Part shown: in pieces, positions 17,983 to 27,315 of the stretch | How positions within the stretch are numbered: position 1 is the stretch's first letter | Layout of the letters: every line of letters begins with the position of its first letter | DNA from: Bernardetia sp. | GTDB taxonomy: Bacteria > Bacteroidota > Bacteroidia > Cytophagales > Bernardetiaceae | Assembly (NCBI RefSeq): GCF_020630935.1 | Contig: NZ_JAHDIG010000016.1 | Span: forward strand, 6,590-61,947 | DNA: 55,358 nt | Direction of reading: 5' to 3' | Notes under the pieces: generated by a model | Databases searched by the model: none | What the model was told of the DNA's origin: nothing | Seen by the model: only the letters and a program-made list of their open reading frames with translations | Program-made: the position numbers and the translations under genes

Positions 17983-18750
17983 TTAGTACACTTTACTATC
18001 TCCATCGTTAGGTATGAAGACTTTGTCAGTAAATCCGTTCTTAGATACTTCTTTTTTCAATTCTTCTCGTGTAGTAGGACAATGATTTACTGCTTCCATA
18101 TGATTAGCAATAACTTTGTTAGGAGCATTTCTGATAAATTTCAAGATGTCGCTCATACGCATTAATAACGGCTGAAAAATATCTAGTTGTGCAGTTCCAG
18201 AAGCTACGACAGCTATATCTGGTTTTAGTTGCGTAAGTGCTTTATCAACATCGTCTGTATAAACAGTGTCTGAACTTAAGTAAATAGATTTTTCATTCGG
18301 TAAATTAATATAATAACCCATCACATTACCCATTGGTTTTGCCACAAATCCATATCCATGAACGGCAGGAATACCTTGAATTTTACCTCCTAAAAAATTA
18401 CTTTCTTTCCAATACTCTACTGTTTGAGTAATATTCAACCCCCTCTTTTTTAGAGTTGCTTCGTCTTTATAGCTACATATTACAGGAGTTTGTTTGCTAC
18501 GAAGGAAATTTTCTGCTACTTTATCCAAATGGTCTGGGTGTAGATGAGTTATCAGACAGTGAGTAGTTTTCTCAATCAGTTTTTGTGCATTAGTTGGCAA
18601 ATCAACAATAGGGTTTCGCTGTGGTTTAAAACGAAATAGCGTAAAAGTAGGACCAGCAGTTCCTTTTTTACCAAGCATAGGGTCTATTAGAATAACCTTT
18701 TCTTCCGTTTCTATAACCATCGTGGCATTTCGTAAATGATGTATTTTCAT
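17983..18750 (-). CDS. Metallo-beta-lactamase fold hydrolase
   Basis: A 255-residue cytoplasmic protein of the MBL superfamily (UlaG/beta-lactamase-like group). The metal motif HLHPDH covers His69, His71, Asp73 and His74. Further ligands are likely in VHGYG, SSDT and NHMEAVNHC. The substrate is unknown; related proteins act on lactone phosphates, N-acyl phospholipids or thioesters. The Crp/Fnr gene ends 77 nt upstream on the same strand, so cotranscription is possible. Confidence 0.88.
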   Translation of the reverse strand: MKIHHLRNATMVIETEEKVILIDPMLGKKGTAGPTFTLFRFKPQRNPIVDLPTNAQKLIEKTTHCLITHLHPDHLDKVAENFLRSKQTPVICSYKDEATLKKRGLNITQTVEYWKESNFLGGKIQGIPAVHGYGFVAKPMGNVMGYYINLPNEKSIYLSSDTVYTDDVDKALTQLKPDIAVVASGTAQLDIFQPLLMRMSDILKFIRNAPNKVIANHMEAVNHCPTTREELKKEVSKNGFTDKVFIPNDGDSKVY

Positions 18751-18827
18751 TTTCTTGTTAATTCAGTATAAGTTTTTATTGAAAATACAAAATTGTGAAA
18801 TCCTAAAGCCATTTCCATTGATTCAAA

Positions 18828-19403
18828 TCAAGAAATGCGTTTTCTAATCCTGCTCAAAGTTTCGGGCGTAATTCCTAGATAAGAAGCAATATGGTATTGA
18901 GGTATATGAAGTAGCCAATTGGGTTGGGAATTCATTATGTCAAGATATAATTCTTCAGCCGTATTAATAAAATGATTAAACTCCTCAGCTTCTTTTTGAG
19001 CCACTACTCTTTGAAAAATAGTATTTACAAACTCTTTTCCACAGTCATACTTATCAAGAAATACTAAAAAATCTGTTTTTGACAGTGTTCTGATTTCAAT
19101 ATCAGTCAAACACTCTTGATTTTTTCGTGTATCAGATGAATGCATGAATGAAAAGAAGTCTGTTATAAATCCTTCTTGTGTGTAAAAATTAATATTTTTC
19201 TCTTTATCCTTTGTAGAATAATACTCTCTGACAATACCCTTATCTAAGAACCTTAGCTCATTTTCAATAGCTCCGTTTCTTAAAATAATATCTCCTTTTT
19301 TATATGACAAACTATTAAAAGCATTCGTAAACTCCTCCAATCCTTCCTTATTAAAAGGAAATTCATTGGCAAAAAATAAAGATAGTTTATCTGCTTTTTT
19401 CAT
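18828..19403 (-). CDS. Crp/Fnr family transcriptional regulator
   Basis: A 191-residue regulator. The N-terminal cyclic-nucleotide-binding-like barrel (about 20-125) includes KGDIILRNGAIENELRFLDKG and VREYYS. The C-terminal end holds HIASYLGITPETLSRIRKR as the recognition helix region. No Fnr-type cysteine cluster is present, so an oxygen-sensing iron-sulfur role is unlikely. It starts 15 nt after the stop of purM on the same strand and is probably cotranscribed with it. Small Bacteroidota proteins of this group often have no known ligand. Confidence 0.88.
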   Translation of the reverse strand: MKKADKLSLFFANEFPFNKEGLEEFTNAFNSLSYKKGDIILRNGAIENELRFLDKGIVREYYSTKDKEKNINFYTQEGFITDFFSFMHSSDTRKNQECLTDIEIRTLSKTDFLVFLDKYDCGKEFVNTIFQRVVAQKEAEEFNHFINTAEELYLDIMNSQPNWLLHIPQYHIASYLGITPETLSRIRKRIS

Positions 19404-19418
19404 TTCTGATATCTTAGT

Positions 19419-20609
19419 TTAATAAACAAACTCTCCATGAGCCGAAGAAATGGTCAGTTTCTTGCCTTCATCTGCATTTTTTTCTACTCGCCCTATGATT
19501 TTTGCATCAATACCAAAAGATTTTGAAATATCAATAACCGTTTGAGCATGTTCTTTGGGAAGATAAATCTCCAAACGGTGTCCCATATTAAAAACTTGAT
19601 ACATTTCTTTCCAATCCGTTTTACTTTCCGATTGAATGAGCTTGAAAAGTGATGGCGTGTCGAATAAATTATCTTTTATGATGTGAAGGTTTTGAGCATC
19701 GTCTATGAAGTGAAGAATTTTGGTTTGCGCTCCACCAGAACAATGAATCATTCCGTTTATATGCTCTCTAATTTTACTCAAAAGTTCTTTCACTACTGGC
19801 GCATACGTGCGTGTAGGCGACAAAATCAGCTTTCCAATATCTACCCTAACGTCTTTTGGCAGGTTTTCATAAATATCTGTTAGGCTTCTCGTTCCACTAT
19901 ACACTAAATCTGTAGGAACAGCATTATCAAAACTCTCTGGGTATTTCTCTGCATATTTTTTATTCAAAACATCATGCCTTGCAGAAGTTAAGCCATTACT
20001 TCCCATTCCTCCGTTATATTCTGATTCGTAAGTAGCTTGCCCGAAAGACTCCAAACCTACAATTACGTCGCCTTCCGAAATTTTATCTGTGCTAATTACT
20101 TCGCTTCGTTTCATTCGTGCCGTTACGGTGCTATCGACGATAATGGTTCTGACTAAATCGCCTACGTCTGCCGTTTCTCCTCCTGTACTGAAAATGGTTA
20201 TGCCTTGCTCTCTAAGATTTTTTAAAAGCTCTTCTGTTCCGTTGATGATAGCTGCTATGACTTCACCTGTAATGAGATTTTTATTACGTCCGATGGTAGA
20301 AGAAAGTAAAATATTATCTGTCGCTCCCACACAAATCAAATCATCTACATTCATAATGACAGCATCTTGTGCAATTCCTTTCCAAACCGACAAATCACCA
20401 GTTTCTTTCCAATACAAATATGCCAAAGATGACTTTGTACCTGCACCATCTGCGTGCATAATGTTGCAATACTCTTCATCTGCTCCCAAAATATCTGGAA
20501 TAATCTTACAAAATGCTTTTGGAAAAATTCCTTTATCAACAGATTTAATAGCTGCGTGTACATCTTCTTTTTGGGCAGAAACGCCACGTTGTGCATAACG
20601 AGAGGACAT
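19419..20609 (-). CDS. purM: Phosphoribosylformylglycinamidine cyclo-ligase (AIR synthetase)
   Basis: It closes the imidazole ring of FGAM with ATP to give AIR, step five of purine synthesis. The 396 residues are longer than the enterobacterial enzyme (~345), as is usual for the Bacteroidota form. RYAQRGVSAQKEDVHAA at the N-terminus, HADGAGTKSSLAYL, NVDDLICVGA, FSTGGETADVGDLVRT and IHCSGGAQTKILHF are visible AIR-synthase motifs. No other pur gene adjoins it. The Crp/Fnr gene follows after 15 nt. Confidence 0.9.
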   Translation of the reverse strand: MSSRYAQRGVSAQKEDVHAAIKSVDKGIFPKAFCKIIPDILGADEEYCNIMHADGAGTKSSLAYLYWKETGDLSVWKGIAQDAVIMNVDDLICVGATDNILLSSTIGRNKNLITGEVIAAIINGTEELLKNLREQGITIFSTGGETADVGDLVRTIIVDSTVTARMKRSEVISTDKISEGDVIVGLESFGQATYESEYNGGMGSNGLTSARHDVLNKKYAEKYPESFDNAVPTDLVYSGTRSLTDIYENLPKDVRVDIGKLILSPTRTYAPVVKELLSKIREHINGMIHCSGGAQTKILHFIDDAQNLHIIKDNLFDTPSLFKLIQSESKTDWKEMYQVFNMGHRLEIYLPKEHAQTVIDISKSFGIDAKIIGRVEKNADEGKKLTISSAHGEFVY

Positions 20610-20750
20610 AAATTGTGATTTATGATTTTAGAATGTAGAATTATTATACAAAAGTCTGAAAATAATAGGGTTTGTGCAAAAGAGAAACGTATTTTTATCT
20701 TCCTCTACAGTAACAAATAACATATTGAGGCATAACTCGTATCTTTATGT

Positions 20751-21554
20751 ATGAAAATCTTAACTTCTGGCAAATATTATGGAGCAAAAGAAGCTGAAAT
20801 TAATATCAGTAAGCTCATCTTGTCAGAATACGATTATTTGTCTGCTCGTACGGATTGGCACTACCACGAAAACCCGTACTTTATGTACGTCTTGCAAGGT
20901 AATCTGTACGACACAAATAAAAAGAGAACTTCACATTGCCAAGCAGGAAGTCTTATTTTCCATAACTGGCAAGAAACGCATTATAACGAAAAAGCAACTA
21001 CAAAAGCAAGAGGTTTTCATATAGAATTTCCTAGAATTTGGTTTGAGCAAAAAAAACTAGACCACAACCTTTGGGAAGGTAGTAGGCTCATAAACAATCC
21101 AACATCACATCATATTCTTGCCAAACTCTATTTTGAGTTTAAATGTGGAGATAAATACTCCCCACTTTCTACTGAGCTTTTGGTGCTTAACCTTTGTGAA
21201 AGCATAGAAAAAATTGAATTTTCTGAAAAGACAAAACAACCCAATTGGATTGATATACTACGACAAATCCTCAACGAAGATACAGAAGACCTTAGTCTTA
21301 CTTCTTTGTCTGATAAATTAGGAATCCACCCAGTTCATATTTCAAGAGCTGTTCCTAAATATTTTGGAAGCTCATTGGGAGATTATATTCGAAGGCAGAA
21401 AATAAAAAAAGCAGTGGGTTTGATTTTCTCAAAACAATACTCTCTTACTGAAATTGCTTATTTGTGTGGCTTTTCAGACCAAAGTCATTTTATACGTACT
21501 TTTAAAATGTATTTGAACAGCACTCCTCATCAGTTTAGCAAACAGATTTTATAA
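20751..21554 (+). CDS. AraC family transcriptional regulator
   Basis: A 267-residue protein with an N-terminal cupin-like sensor domain (about 15-150; WHYHENPYFMYVLQG and HNWQETHYN suggest a cupin barrel). The C-terminal double helix-turn-helix of the AraC type spans about 165-265, with LTSLSDKLGIHPVHISRAVPKYFG and LTEIAYLCGFSDQSHFIRTFK. The serine hydrolase gene follows on the same strand after 94 nt and is a candidate target. The ligand is unknown. Confidence 0.9.
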   Translation: MKILTSGKYYGAKEAEINISKLILSEYDYLSARTDWHYHENPYFMYVLQGNLYDTNKKRTSHCQAGSLIFHNWQETHYNEKATTKARGFHIEFPRIWFEQKKLDHNLWEGSRLINNPTSHHILAKLYFEFKCGDKYSPLSTELLVLNLCESIEKIEFSEKTKQPNWIDILRQILNEDTEDLSLTSLSDKLGIHPVHISRAVPKYFGSSLGDYIRRQKIKKAVGLIFSKQYSLTEIAYLCGFSDQSHFIRTFKMYLNSTPHQFSKQIL

Positions 21555-21648
21555 TAAAATTTTTGGATGTTAATTTGGTTCTATTTTGTCTAAAAATAAG
21601 CCTTTAGATTTACAGTTTTAAATCAGTTATCATCAAATAAAAGTCTGT

Positions 21649-22725
21649 ATGTACAAAAGTATTGTAACTCTATTCTGTTATTTCTTTATTATTCAAGCAT
21701 TGTTTGCCCAGTTAGATTTTTCAGCAGAACATATTAGTTCTAGTTCTTATTTTTCAAAATTGGATAGCACTATTTTAGCAGGAAAGTACGAGCAAATCAC
21801 AAGCATATTGGTAGCCAAAAATGGAAAAGTTATTTTTGAAAAATACTATAATGGTTCTGATTCTAATTCCACTCATAATACTCGTTCGGCTACCAAAACA
21901 ATGGCTACTCTGCTCACAGGTATTGCCATAAAAAATGGCTATATTCAATCAGAAAAAGATAAGATTTTCAAGTATCTCAAACACAAGTTGCCTGTTCAGA
22001 ATCCAGACAAGAGAAAAGAAAATATCACAATAGAAGATGTCTTGACGATGAGTTCGGTAGTAGAATGCAACGATTTTAATAGTTTTTCAAGAGGCAACGA
22101 AGAGAGAATGTATTTGATAGAGGACTGGACAAGTTTTTATCTTGACTTACCTATTCGTGCCTATACTTTCAACCCAAAACCAAAAGAGCAGCCTTACGGA
22201 AGGTCGTTTAGTTACTGTTCGGCTGGTGCAGCAACGATGGCAGAAGTTGTGCAATCTAGCATAAGAATGAAGTTAGATATATTTGCTAAGAAACATCTTT
22301 TTGCCCCTTTAGGCATTGAAAATTATACGTTACATTATACACCACAAAACACACTCAACACAGCAGGAGGAAGCGAATATAGAAGTAGAGATTTTTTAAA
22401 AATTATTCAGATGTGTTTGAATGGAGGAAAATGGAATAATCAGCAAATCATAGAAAAATCGTGGTTAGAAAAAGCCACTACACCCAAAGTACAAGTTTTC
22501 GAAAATATGGAATATGGATATTTCTTTTGGCTCAAACGTTTTGGACAAGATAAATTGTATAAATCTTTCTATATGTCTGGAAATGGAGGACAAAAAATCT
22601 TAGCCTTGCCAGAGCTTAATATCAGTGTAGTCATCACAACAAAAAATTATGGCAATCGAAATGCCCATAACTATACAGATGAGATAATGAACAATTTTGT
22701 TGTGCCAGCTATTGAGCAAAAATAG
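21649..22725 (+). CDS. Secreted serine hydrolase, class C beta-lactamase family
   Basis: A 358-residue protein with a signal peptide (about 1-20, cleavage near ALFA/Q). The penicillin-binding fold is shown by Ser80-Ala-Thr-Lys83 (SxxK nucleophile and base) and by the region around VLTMSSVVEC. The second motif reads Tyr189-Cys-Ser191, so the usual Asn of YxN is replaced. The third motif is replaced by a Gly-rich GNGGQK near the C-terminus, as in many esterase-like members. It is probably a periplasmic or surface esterase or peptidase rather than an antibiotic-resistance enzyme. A bidirectional terminator follows. Confidence 0.88.
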   Translation: MYKSIVTLFCYFFIIQALFAQLDFSAEHISSSSYFSKLDSTILAGKYEQITSILVAKNGKVIFEKYYNGSDSNSTHNTRSATKTMATLLTGIAIKNGYIQSEKDKIFKYLKHKLPVQNPDKRKENITIEDVLTMSSVVECNDFNSFSRGNEERMYLIEDWTSFYLDLPIRAYTFNPKPKEQPYGRSFSYCSAGAATMAEVVQSSIRMKLDIFAKKHLFAPLGIENYTLHYTPQNTLNTAGGSEYRSRDFLKIIQMCLNGGKWNNQQIIEKSWLEKATTPKVQVFENMEYGYFFWLKRFGQDKLYKSFYMSGNGGQKILALPELNISVVITTKNYGNRNAHNYTDEIMNNFVVPAIEQK

Positions 22726-22753
22726 ATATAGTTCAATCACAAACATTTTATGT

Positions 22754-22790
22754 AAAAAAAATGCCCTAAGTCTTAACTTGGGGCATTTTT
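22754..22790. terminator. Bidirectional terminator
   Basis: AAAAATGCCC pairs with GGGCATTTTT, with an inner partial pairing of TAAG and CTTA. A-runs and T-runs lie on the two sides. It separates the convergent serine hydrolase and small membrane-protein genes. Confidence 0.85.
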
Positions 22791-22814
22791 GAATATAATG
22801 ACTTTTATTTTGAT

Positions 22815-23024
22815 TTAGTCTCCTAGTAAAAGATAAAGTATTGGACCAAGAAGAGGTAAGAAGAAAATAGCTAAAGACCAAAGCACCTTCGTACTCATAG
22901 CACTAGCAGAAGTCCAAACTCTGTAAAAACAATATACTATTAAAATAAGGTGAAGAAGTGATAATATACCACCTACACCACTACTCAAAACATTGAGGGC
23001 ATTTGCTAAAAAAACTGTAAGCAT
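22815..23024 (-). CDS. Small PLDc_N-type membrane protein
   Basis: A 69-residue protein with two hydrophobic helices (about 17-37 and 45-66). The ending WSLAIFFLPLLGPILYLLLG matches the small two-helix domain found at the N-terminus of cardiolipin synthases and as a free-standing protein in many bacteria. No catalytic domain is attached. Function unknown; inner-membrane location inferred. Confidence 0.8.
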   Translation of the reverse strand: MLTVFLANALNVLSSGVGGILSLLHLILIVYCFYRVWTSASAMSTKVLWSLAIFFLPLLGPILYLLLGD

Positions 23025-23122
23025 TTTATGTATTTAGTTTAAAAAATGAAAGAAATCAATAAATTTGAAAACCTAGCTTTCTACTTTTAATTTAAAAAAC
23101 TGACTTCATACAATTATATACG

Positions 23123-26100
23123 TTATCTAAGCAATAATTGTTTTTCTTCTTGAGTAGAGAGTTGATAAATTTTGTTTTTTTCTAGCCACTTAATGATTCC
23201 AAAAGGCGATGTTCTCCAAATTTGCAACTCATCTTCAAAATGCAAAATGATATAGTTTTTATCTGGACTTAATACTGCTTTTTGAAGATTTTCTATTTTT
23301 TGATGATACACTCTATCTACTCCCAAAGTAGCAATATAAAAATTATCTTCCGATGATGTCAGAATCATTTCCTTTCCATAGATTGGATTTCCACCTTTTA
23401 GAGCCTTCATTCTACGCCCTTTCATATCCCAAAAGTCTGTCCAAAAATCAGAAGCAGAAACCAAATAAGGAGGCTGCCCATTCTGTACAGGAGAAAAGAA
23501 AAGAGACGTGATATTGGCACGTTCTAAGCGAGTATCCAACTCATAACCTTGTTGAGTTTCTATATGAAAGATTCTATAAGGTTTCAGACTGCCTGCTATA
23601 TTTTGAGCCAATCCTAAATGCTTATCATCTTGAGAACAAACCACCTCTGTATTTGGCTTTACTGTTTGGCGATGAACAATTTTTCCCTGCAAATCCAACA
23701 AATGAAGTTCATTTTTTTCTGTAATTGCCCAAATAAAACTTCCTTGTTCTGCAAAACCTGCATTTTTATACTGCGATTTTGTAGTAAACAAATTCTTGAT
23801 TTTGAAAGGTCTGTCTTTAAAAGCCAAGTTAGATTTATCAAATTCATCCAACGTAACGACAAGATTTTTTATACTCAAAACATAATTTTGAGAAGGGTGT
23901 AAAAATACTTTATCAGCTGCAAACTCGGCTTTTGCATTTTCATTTTGGTCAGTTAAGCGATAAATATTGCCAGAATAATATACTAATTGTACATCTTTTT
24001 CTGCGTTGCTCTGCATCTTTGGAGTAGCATTTTCAGCTATCCATTTTTCTCCTCTTTCCTTATCTGAAAAACGTATTTGTGGTGAAACAGCTCTCCAAAA
24101 AGTAATATTATCTACCATTTGAGTAATAAAATAATTTCCATCTTGTGTGAAATAAGGTTCTTTCAGAGGTAAATCTTCTAGTTTCGTTGTTATTTCACTA
24201 CCATCAGAAAAATGCATGGTACACAACCCTTTTTCAGAAATAGTAGCCCATTTGTTGGTAGCAACGCCCTTGTGCATTGCAAAATAAGCTACGTCTCTTT
24301 GCCATAACGTAACCGAATCGTTTTCAAAATAATGTCTTGTAAGCGTATTTTTATCATCGATTACCCAAAAAGAAGTCGAATCTTGAGGAATTATTTTCTT
24401 TGGATTTTGAAGTTCTTTTTTAATTTTATTGTTAGAAATATCCCAAACTTTCCATTTTAAATTATTCTCCGAACTACTTTCTTCTGATTTTTTCAGTGTC
24501 CTTTCAGTTGATTTTTTTTCTATACTTTTAAGAAGTAGATAGTTTTCAGAAAGCCATTTGGCATGTGTTCCTTCAAAGGTAGAGAGCAAACTTGAGCCTT
24601 CCCAAACAGCCACTACACTGTCTTTCGACTCTGTAAAAAGAGTATTTTGGTTGGGCGAAAATCGCATTTTCAAAATTTTGCTACGGTTTCCACTAATCGT
24701 ATCCAAAACTTCTCCTGATGTTGTCCAAATAAGAGCCATTGTGTCGGCAGCAGAAATCAGTCTTGTATCATCTTTAGAAAAAGAAATCTTAGAAATAGTA
24801 TCTTTATGCGCCTGCATTTCTAACAAATTTTTCCCATAAACATCTAAAATTTCTACTTTCCCACTTGCAAACCCCACAGCCAAACGATAAGGAAGACTAT
24901 TTGAAAATGTTATAGTTTCTACTCCTATATTTCTCTCTATTTTCTTTATTACATCGCCTTGCAACGAACGTATAAAAATTGCACTTTTTTCTTTTCCATT
25001 CTCAAAATATGCTAACCACTGTCCGTCTGAAGAAACAGTATGATTTGCGTCTCCATTTTTTGATGGATCAGTAGTATCAATAACAACTCTAGCAGAATAA
25101 TATAGGCTTGGTGTATAAAAATGAGAATATAGCGCACCTTGTGCTGCATGAGTTGGGTATTCTCTTACAGCCTTTTCTATCATTCTGATTGCCTTTGTGG
25201 CATCTTCTTTTTGCATATTGTCTCCCAAATACGTCAGAAAATTGGCTTGTTGTTGTCGTGTTTGTATTTTATATGCCTCTGCTTGGCGTTGGTATTCTCT
25301 ATGTTGTAACCAAAATCCTAGTCCAGCAAGCATTAGAAAAAATGTTAAGAAAAAGATAGTTCTGTATAAATACCTTCTTTGTCTTTTTTTCTGATTTAGT
25401 TTTTTAACACTTCTATGATAAAGCTGATTTTCTATATCTGAAAGTGGAGCAAGCTCAAATTTATATTCTTCAAAGAGTTTTATTTCTCTTTCAGAAAGTA
25501 ATAGTTCTGGCTTAGAAAAGGCTGAAAAACGAGATTTTTGTGATATAATTTTTTTGAAACGTTCAATTTTTTCTTGTTCTGGTGTTTTGGGAGTTTCTTC
25601 TTCTTTCTTTGTTTGTAGAAATGTAAAATCAAGTGTGTGTTCGGCACTTGGCTTGACAAACATTGTCGAAGTTGTGTTGGGAAGTTTTCGTGATGCGTAG
25701 TTATAGGCTTCTTTTATAGAATTGTTTTGTGCTAGTTGTTCATAAAAATAACTGCTAAAAATGGCATTCTCGTCGTTATCTTGATTTTTAGAAATAGCAA
25801 TCGTAATGGGCAACAAATGTGCGATAGTAGCCGAAGGAGGAACTAAAATATCTTCTAAAACTAAACACGCCAAATTTGGCATCGTTGAAAGACGGCGAAT
25901 CAGTTGTTCTATAAAAGTAGAATCATTAAAATCACCTACCCAGTGAAAAATAAATAGCCTTTCACTAAATTCTTTCTCATCCAAACGCTGAAATACTTCT
26001 GAAAAAATATTCTCTGATGCCATTATGAGTTCGCACGTCCCTTTACGTTGAGGTGCAGATAGCGAAGCATCAGCAGCCAAAAAAGCTGATTTTTCAGTGG

Positions 26101-26140
26101 TAGAAGTTAAAAAAACTATTGGTGGATAGGTTTGTTTCAT
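23123..26140 (-). CDS. Membrane WD40 protein with degenerate CHAT-like head
   Basis: A 1005-residue protein from the ATG at 26140; an upstream in-frame TTG at 26152 is less likely. Residues 1-155 resemble the CHAT caspase-like fold found in bacterial STAND and WD40 proteins. However, the catalytic positions are lost: the usual FHxGGHA reads FHWVGDF and the LNGC motif reads VLEDI. A linker with coiled coil follows (about 180-255), then one membrane helix (about 261-277). A long C-terminal part has repeated WD40-like blades (for example KISFSKDDTRLISAADTMAL and LKMRFSPNQNTLFTESKDS), probably two propellers. It looks like a membrane-tethered scaffold or sensor derived from a conflict-type protease. 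No NTPase domain is present. Confidence 0.8.
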   Translation of the reverse strand: MKQTYPPIVFLTSTTEKSAFLAADASLSAPQRKGTCELIMASENIFSEVFQRLDEKEFSERLFIFHWVGDFNDSTFIEQLIRRLSTMPNLACLVLEDILVPPSATIAHLLPITIAISKNQDNDENAIFSSYFYEQLAQNNSIKEAYNYASRKLPNTTSTMFVKPSAEHTLDFTFLQTKKEEETPKTPEQEKIERFKKIISQKSRFSAFSKPELLLSEREIKLFEEYKFELAPLSDIENQLYHRSVKKLNQKKRQRRYLYRTIFFLTFFLMLAGLGFWLQHREYQRQAEAYKIQTRQQQANFLTYLGDNMQKEDATKAIRMIEKAVREYPTHAAQGALYSHFYTPSLYYSARVVIDTTDPSKNGDANHTVSSDGQWLAYFENGKEKSAIFIRSLQGDVIKKIERNIGVETITFSNSLPYRLAVGFASGKVEILDVYGKNLLEMQAHKDTISKISFSKDDTRLISAADTMALIWTTSGEVLDTISGNRSKILKMRFSPNQNTLFTESKDSVVAVWEGSSLLSTFEGTHAKWLSENYLLLKSIEKKSTERTLKKSEESSSENNLKWKVWDISNNKIKKELQNPKKIIPQDSTSFWVIDDKNTLTRHYFENDSVTLWQRDVAYFAMHKGVATNKWATISEKGLCTMHFSDGSEITTKLEDLPLKEPYFTQDGNYFITQMVDNITFWRAVSPQIRFSDKERGEKWIAENATPKMQSNAEKDVQLVYYSGNIYRLTDQNENAKAEFAADKVFLHPSQNYVLSIKNLVVTLDEFDKSNLAFKDRPFKIKNLFTTKSQYKNAGFAEQGSFIWAITEKNELHLLDLQGKIVHRQTVKPNTEVVCSQDDKHLGLAQNIAGSLKPYRIFHIETQQGYELDTRLERANITSLFFSPVQNGQPPYLVSASDFWTDFWDMKGRRMKALKGGNPIYGKEMILTSSEDNFYIATLGVDRVYHQKIENLQKAVLSPDKNYIILHFEDELQIWRTSPFGIIKWLEKNKIYQLSTQEEKQLLLR

Positions 26141-26425
26141 ATAAATTTGCAAAATGTATCAATACTCGTGAAAAAGTATTGACCAAATGAAAGAACAGCG
26201 TTTTATTTTTTCTACTTTCCCCTTGACAAATAAACACTAGAAAAATATAGTCTAAACTAACTGTTTTTTGCCTAAAAACAAACACAAAAGCACAATTCCC
26301 AAACAAATATGTAATCAATGGAATATAATATTGAGATGATTCATTAGGATGTTTTGCCTCTTTTTACTTGATTGACATAAAAATAGAAAAACATATACCC
26401 TTTATTTTATACTTATCTTATAGAC

Positions 26426-27184
26426 GTGTCAAATTATAATTCAGATAAAAACAATTCTTCTAATGAGTGGTTCAAAACGTGGTTTGACTCTCACTACTAC
26501 CACATTCTTTACAAAGACAGAGACGACACAGAGGCTCGTATGTTTATAGACAATATTAGTCTGTACCTCAACTTTTTGCCAAACGATAAAATATTGGATT
26601 TGGCTTGTGGAAAAGGTCGTCATTCTATTTATCTAAATCAGAAAGGACTTTCAGTAGAAGGAATAGATTTATCGGAGGAGAGCATTCAATATGCCAAACA
26701 ATTTGAAAACGAAAGATTGAAATTTACACAACACGACATGAGAGAAGTCTATAAAAGCAATCATTTCGATTTCATTCTTAATTTTTTCACCAGTTTTGGA
26801 TACTTTCCGACAGACAAAGAAAACCAACAGGCCATTACAGCTATGGCAAAAGGATTACAAAATGAGGGTAGAATTGTATTAGATTTTTTCAACACAAAAA
26901 AAGTAATTGAAACGCTTGTAGAATACGAAGAAAAAGTAATTGCAGGCATTACTTTCAAAATATCTAAATCTATTGAAAACGGCTTTATTGTAAAAGACAT
27001 TAAATTTAAAGACCAAGGAAAAAACTTCCACTTCCAAGAACGAGTAAAAGCTATTCCAGCAAATGATTTTTTACGCTATTTTCGTGATGCAGGGCTTACA
27101 GTAGCACGTATTTTTGGAGATTATGACTTATCTGAGTTTGAAGAAGATATTTCTGAAAGAATGATTTTTGTTGTGGAGAAGTAA
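26426..27184 (+). CDS. Class I SAM-dependent methyltransferase
   Basis: A 252-residue cytoplasmic protein. Motif I ILDLACGKGRHSIYL (about 56-70) and the acidic end of strand 2 (GIDLS, 79-83) bind S-adenosylmethionine. NFFTSFGYFP is typical of the Methyltransf_25 group. The substrate cannot be told. The start is GTG at 26426; no ATG is available before the conserved N-terminal DSHYYHILYKDRD. Eight TTAGTGA repeats begin 2 nt after its stop codon. Confidence 0.88.
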   Translation: MSNYNSDKNNSSNEWFKTWFDSHYYHILYKDRDDTEARMFIDNISLYLNFLPNDKILDLACGKGRHSIYLNQKGLSVEGIDLSEESIQYAKQFENERLKFTQHDMREVYKSNHFDFILNFFTSFGYFPTDKENQQAITAMAKGLQNEGRIVLDFFNTKKVIETLVEYEEKVIAGITFKISKSIENGFIVKDIKFKDQGKNFHFQERVKAIPANDFLRYFRDAGLTVARIFGDYDLSEFEEDISERMIFVVEK

Positions 27185-27186
27185 AA

Positions 27187-27242
27187 TTAGTGATTAGTGA
27201 TTAGTGATTAGTGATTAGTGATTAGTGATTAGTGATTAGTGA
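27187..27242. repeat. Tandem repeat, eight copies of TTAGTGA
   Basis: The heptamer TTAGTGA is repeated eight times without variation over 56 nt, directly after the methyltransferase stop codon. In each frame the unit creates stop codons (TAG and TGA), so it cannot be coding. Perfect short tandem repeats of this kind change copy number by slippage. The spurious GTG at 27232 within it is not a believable start for the Nudix gene. Confidence 0.95.
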
Positions 27243-27315
27243 GGAATTGCACTCTGAAATAATTGTTTTGAACTTTAGTCAGTCAATGATAAAAATTCGT
27301 AATTCTAATAAAAAA

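Noticed and set aside
22600-22881. Minus-strand open frame overlapping the serine hydrolase end
   Set aside because: It runs through a strong bidirectional terminator and overlaps two better-supported genes.
26141-26152. TTG start for the WD40 protein
   Set aside because: An ATG five codons further in is available, and the extra four residues add nothing to the fold.
27187-27242. CRISPR array
   Set aside because: The repeat unit is only 7 nt and there are no spacers.
27232-27315. GTG start for the Nudix gene within the heptamer repeat
   Set aside because: The GTG is part of a non-coding tandem repeat. Downstream ATG codons give the normal Nudix N-terminus.
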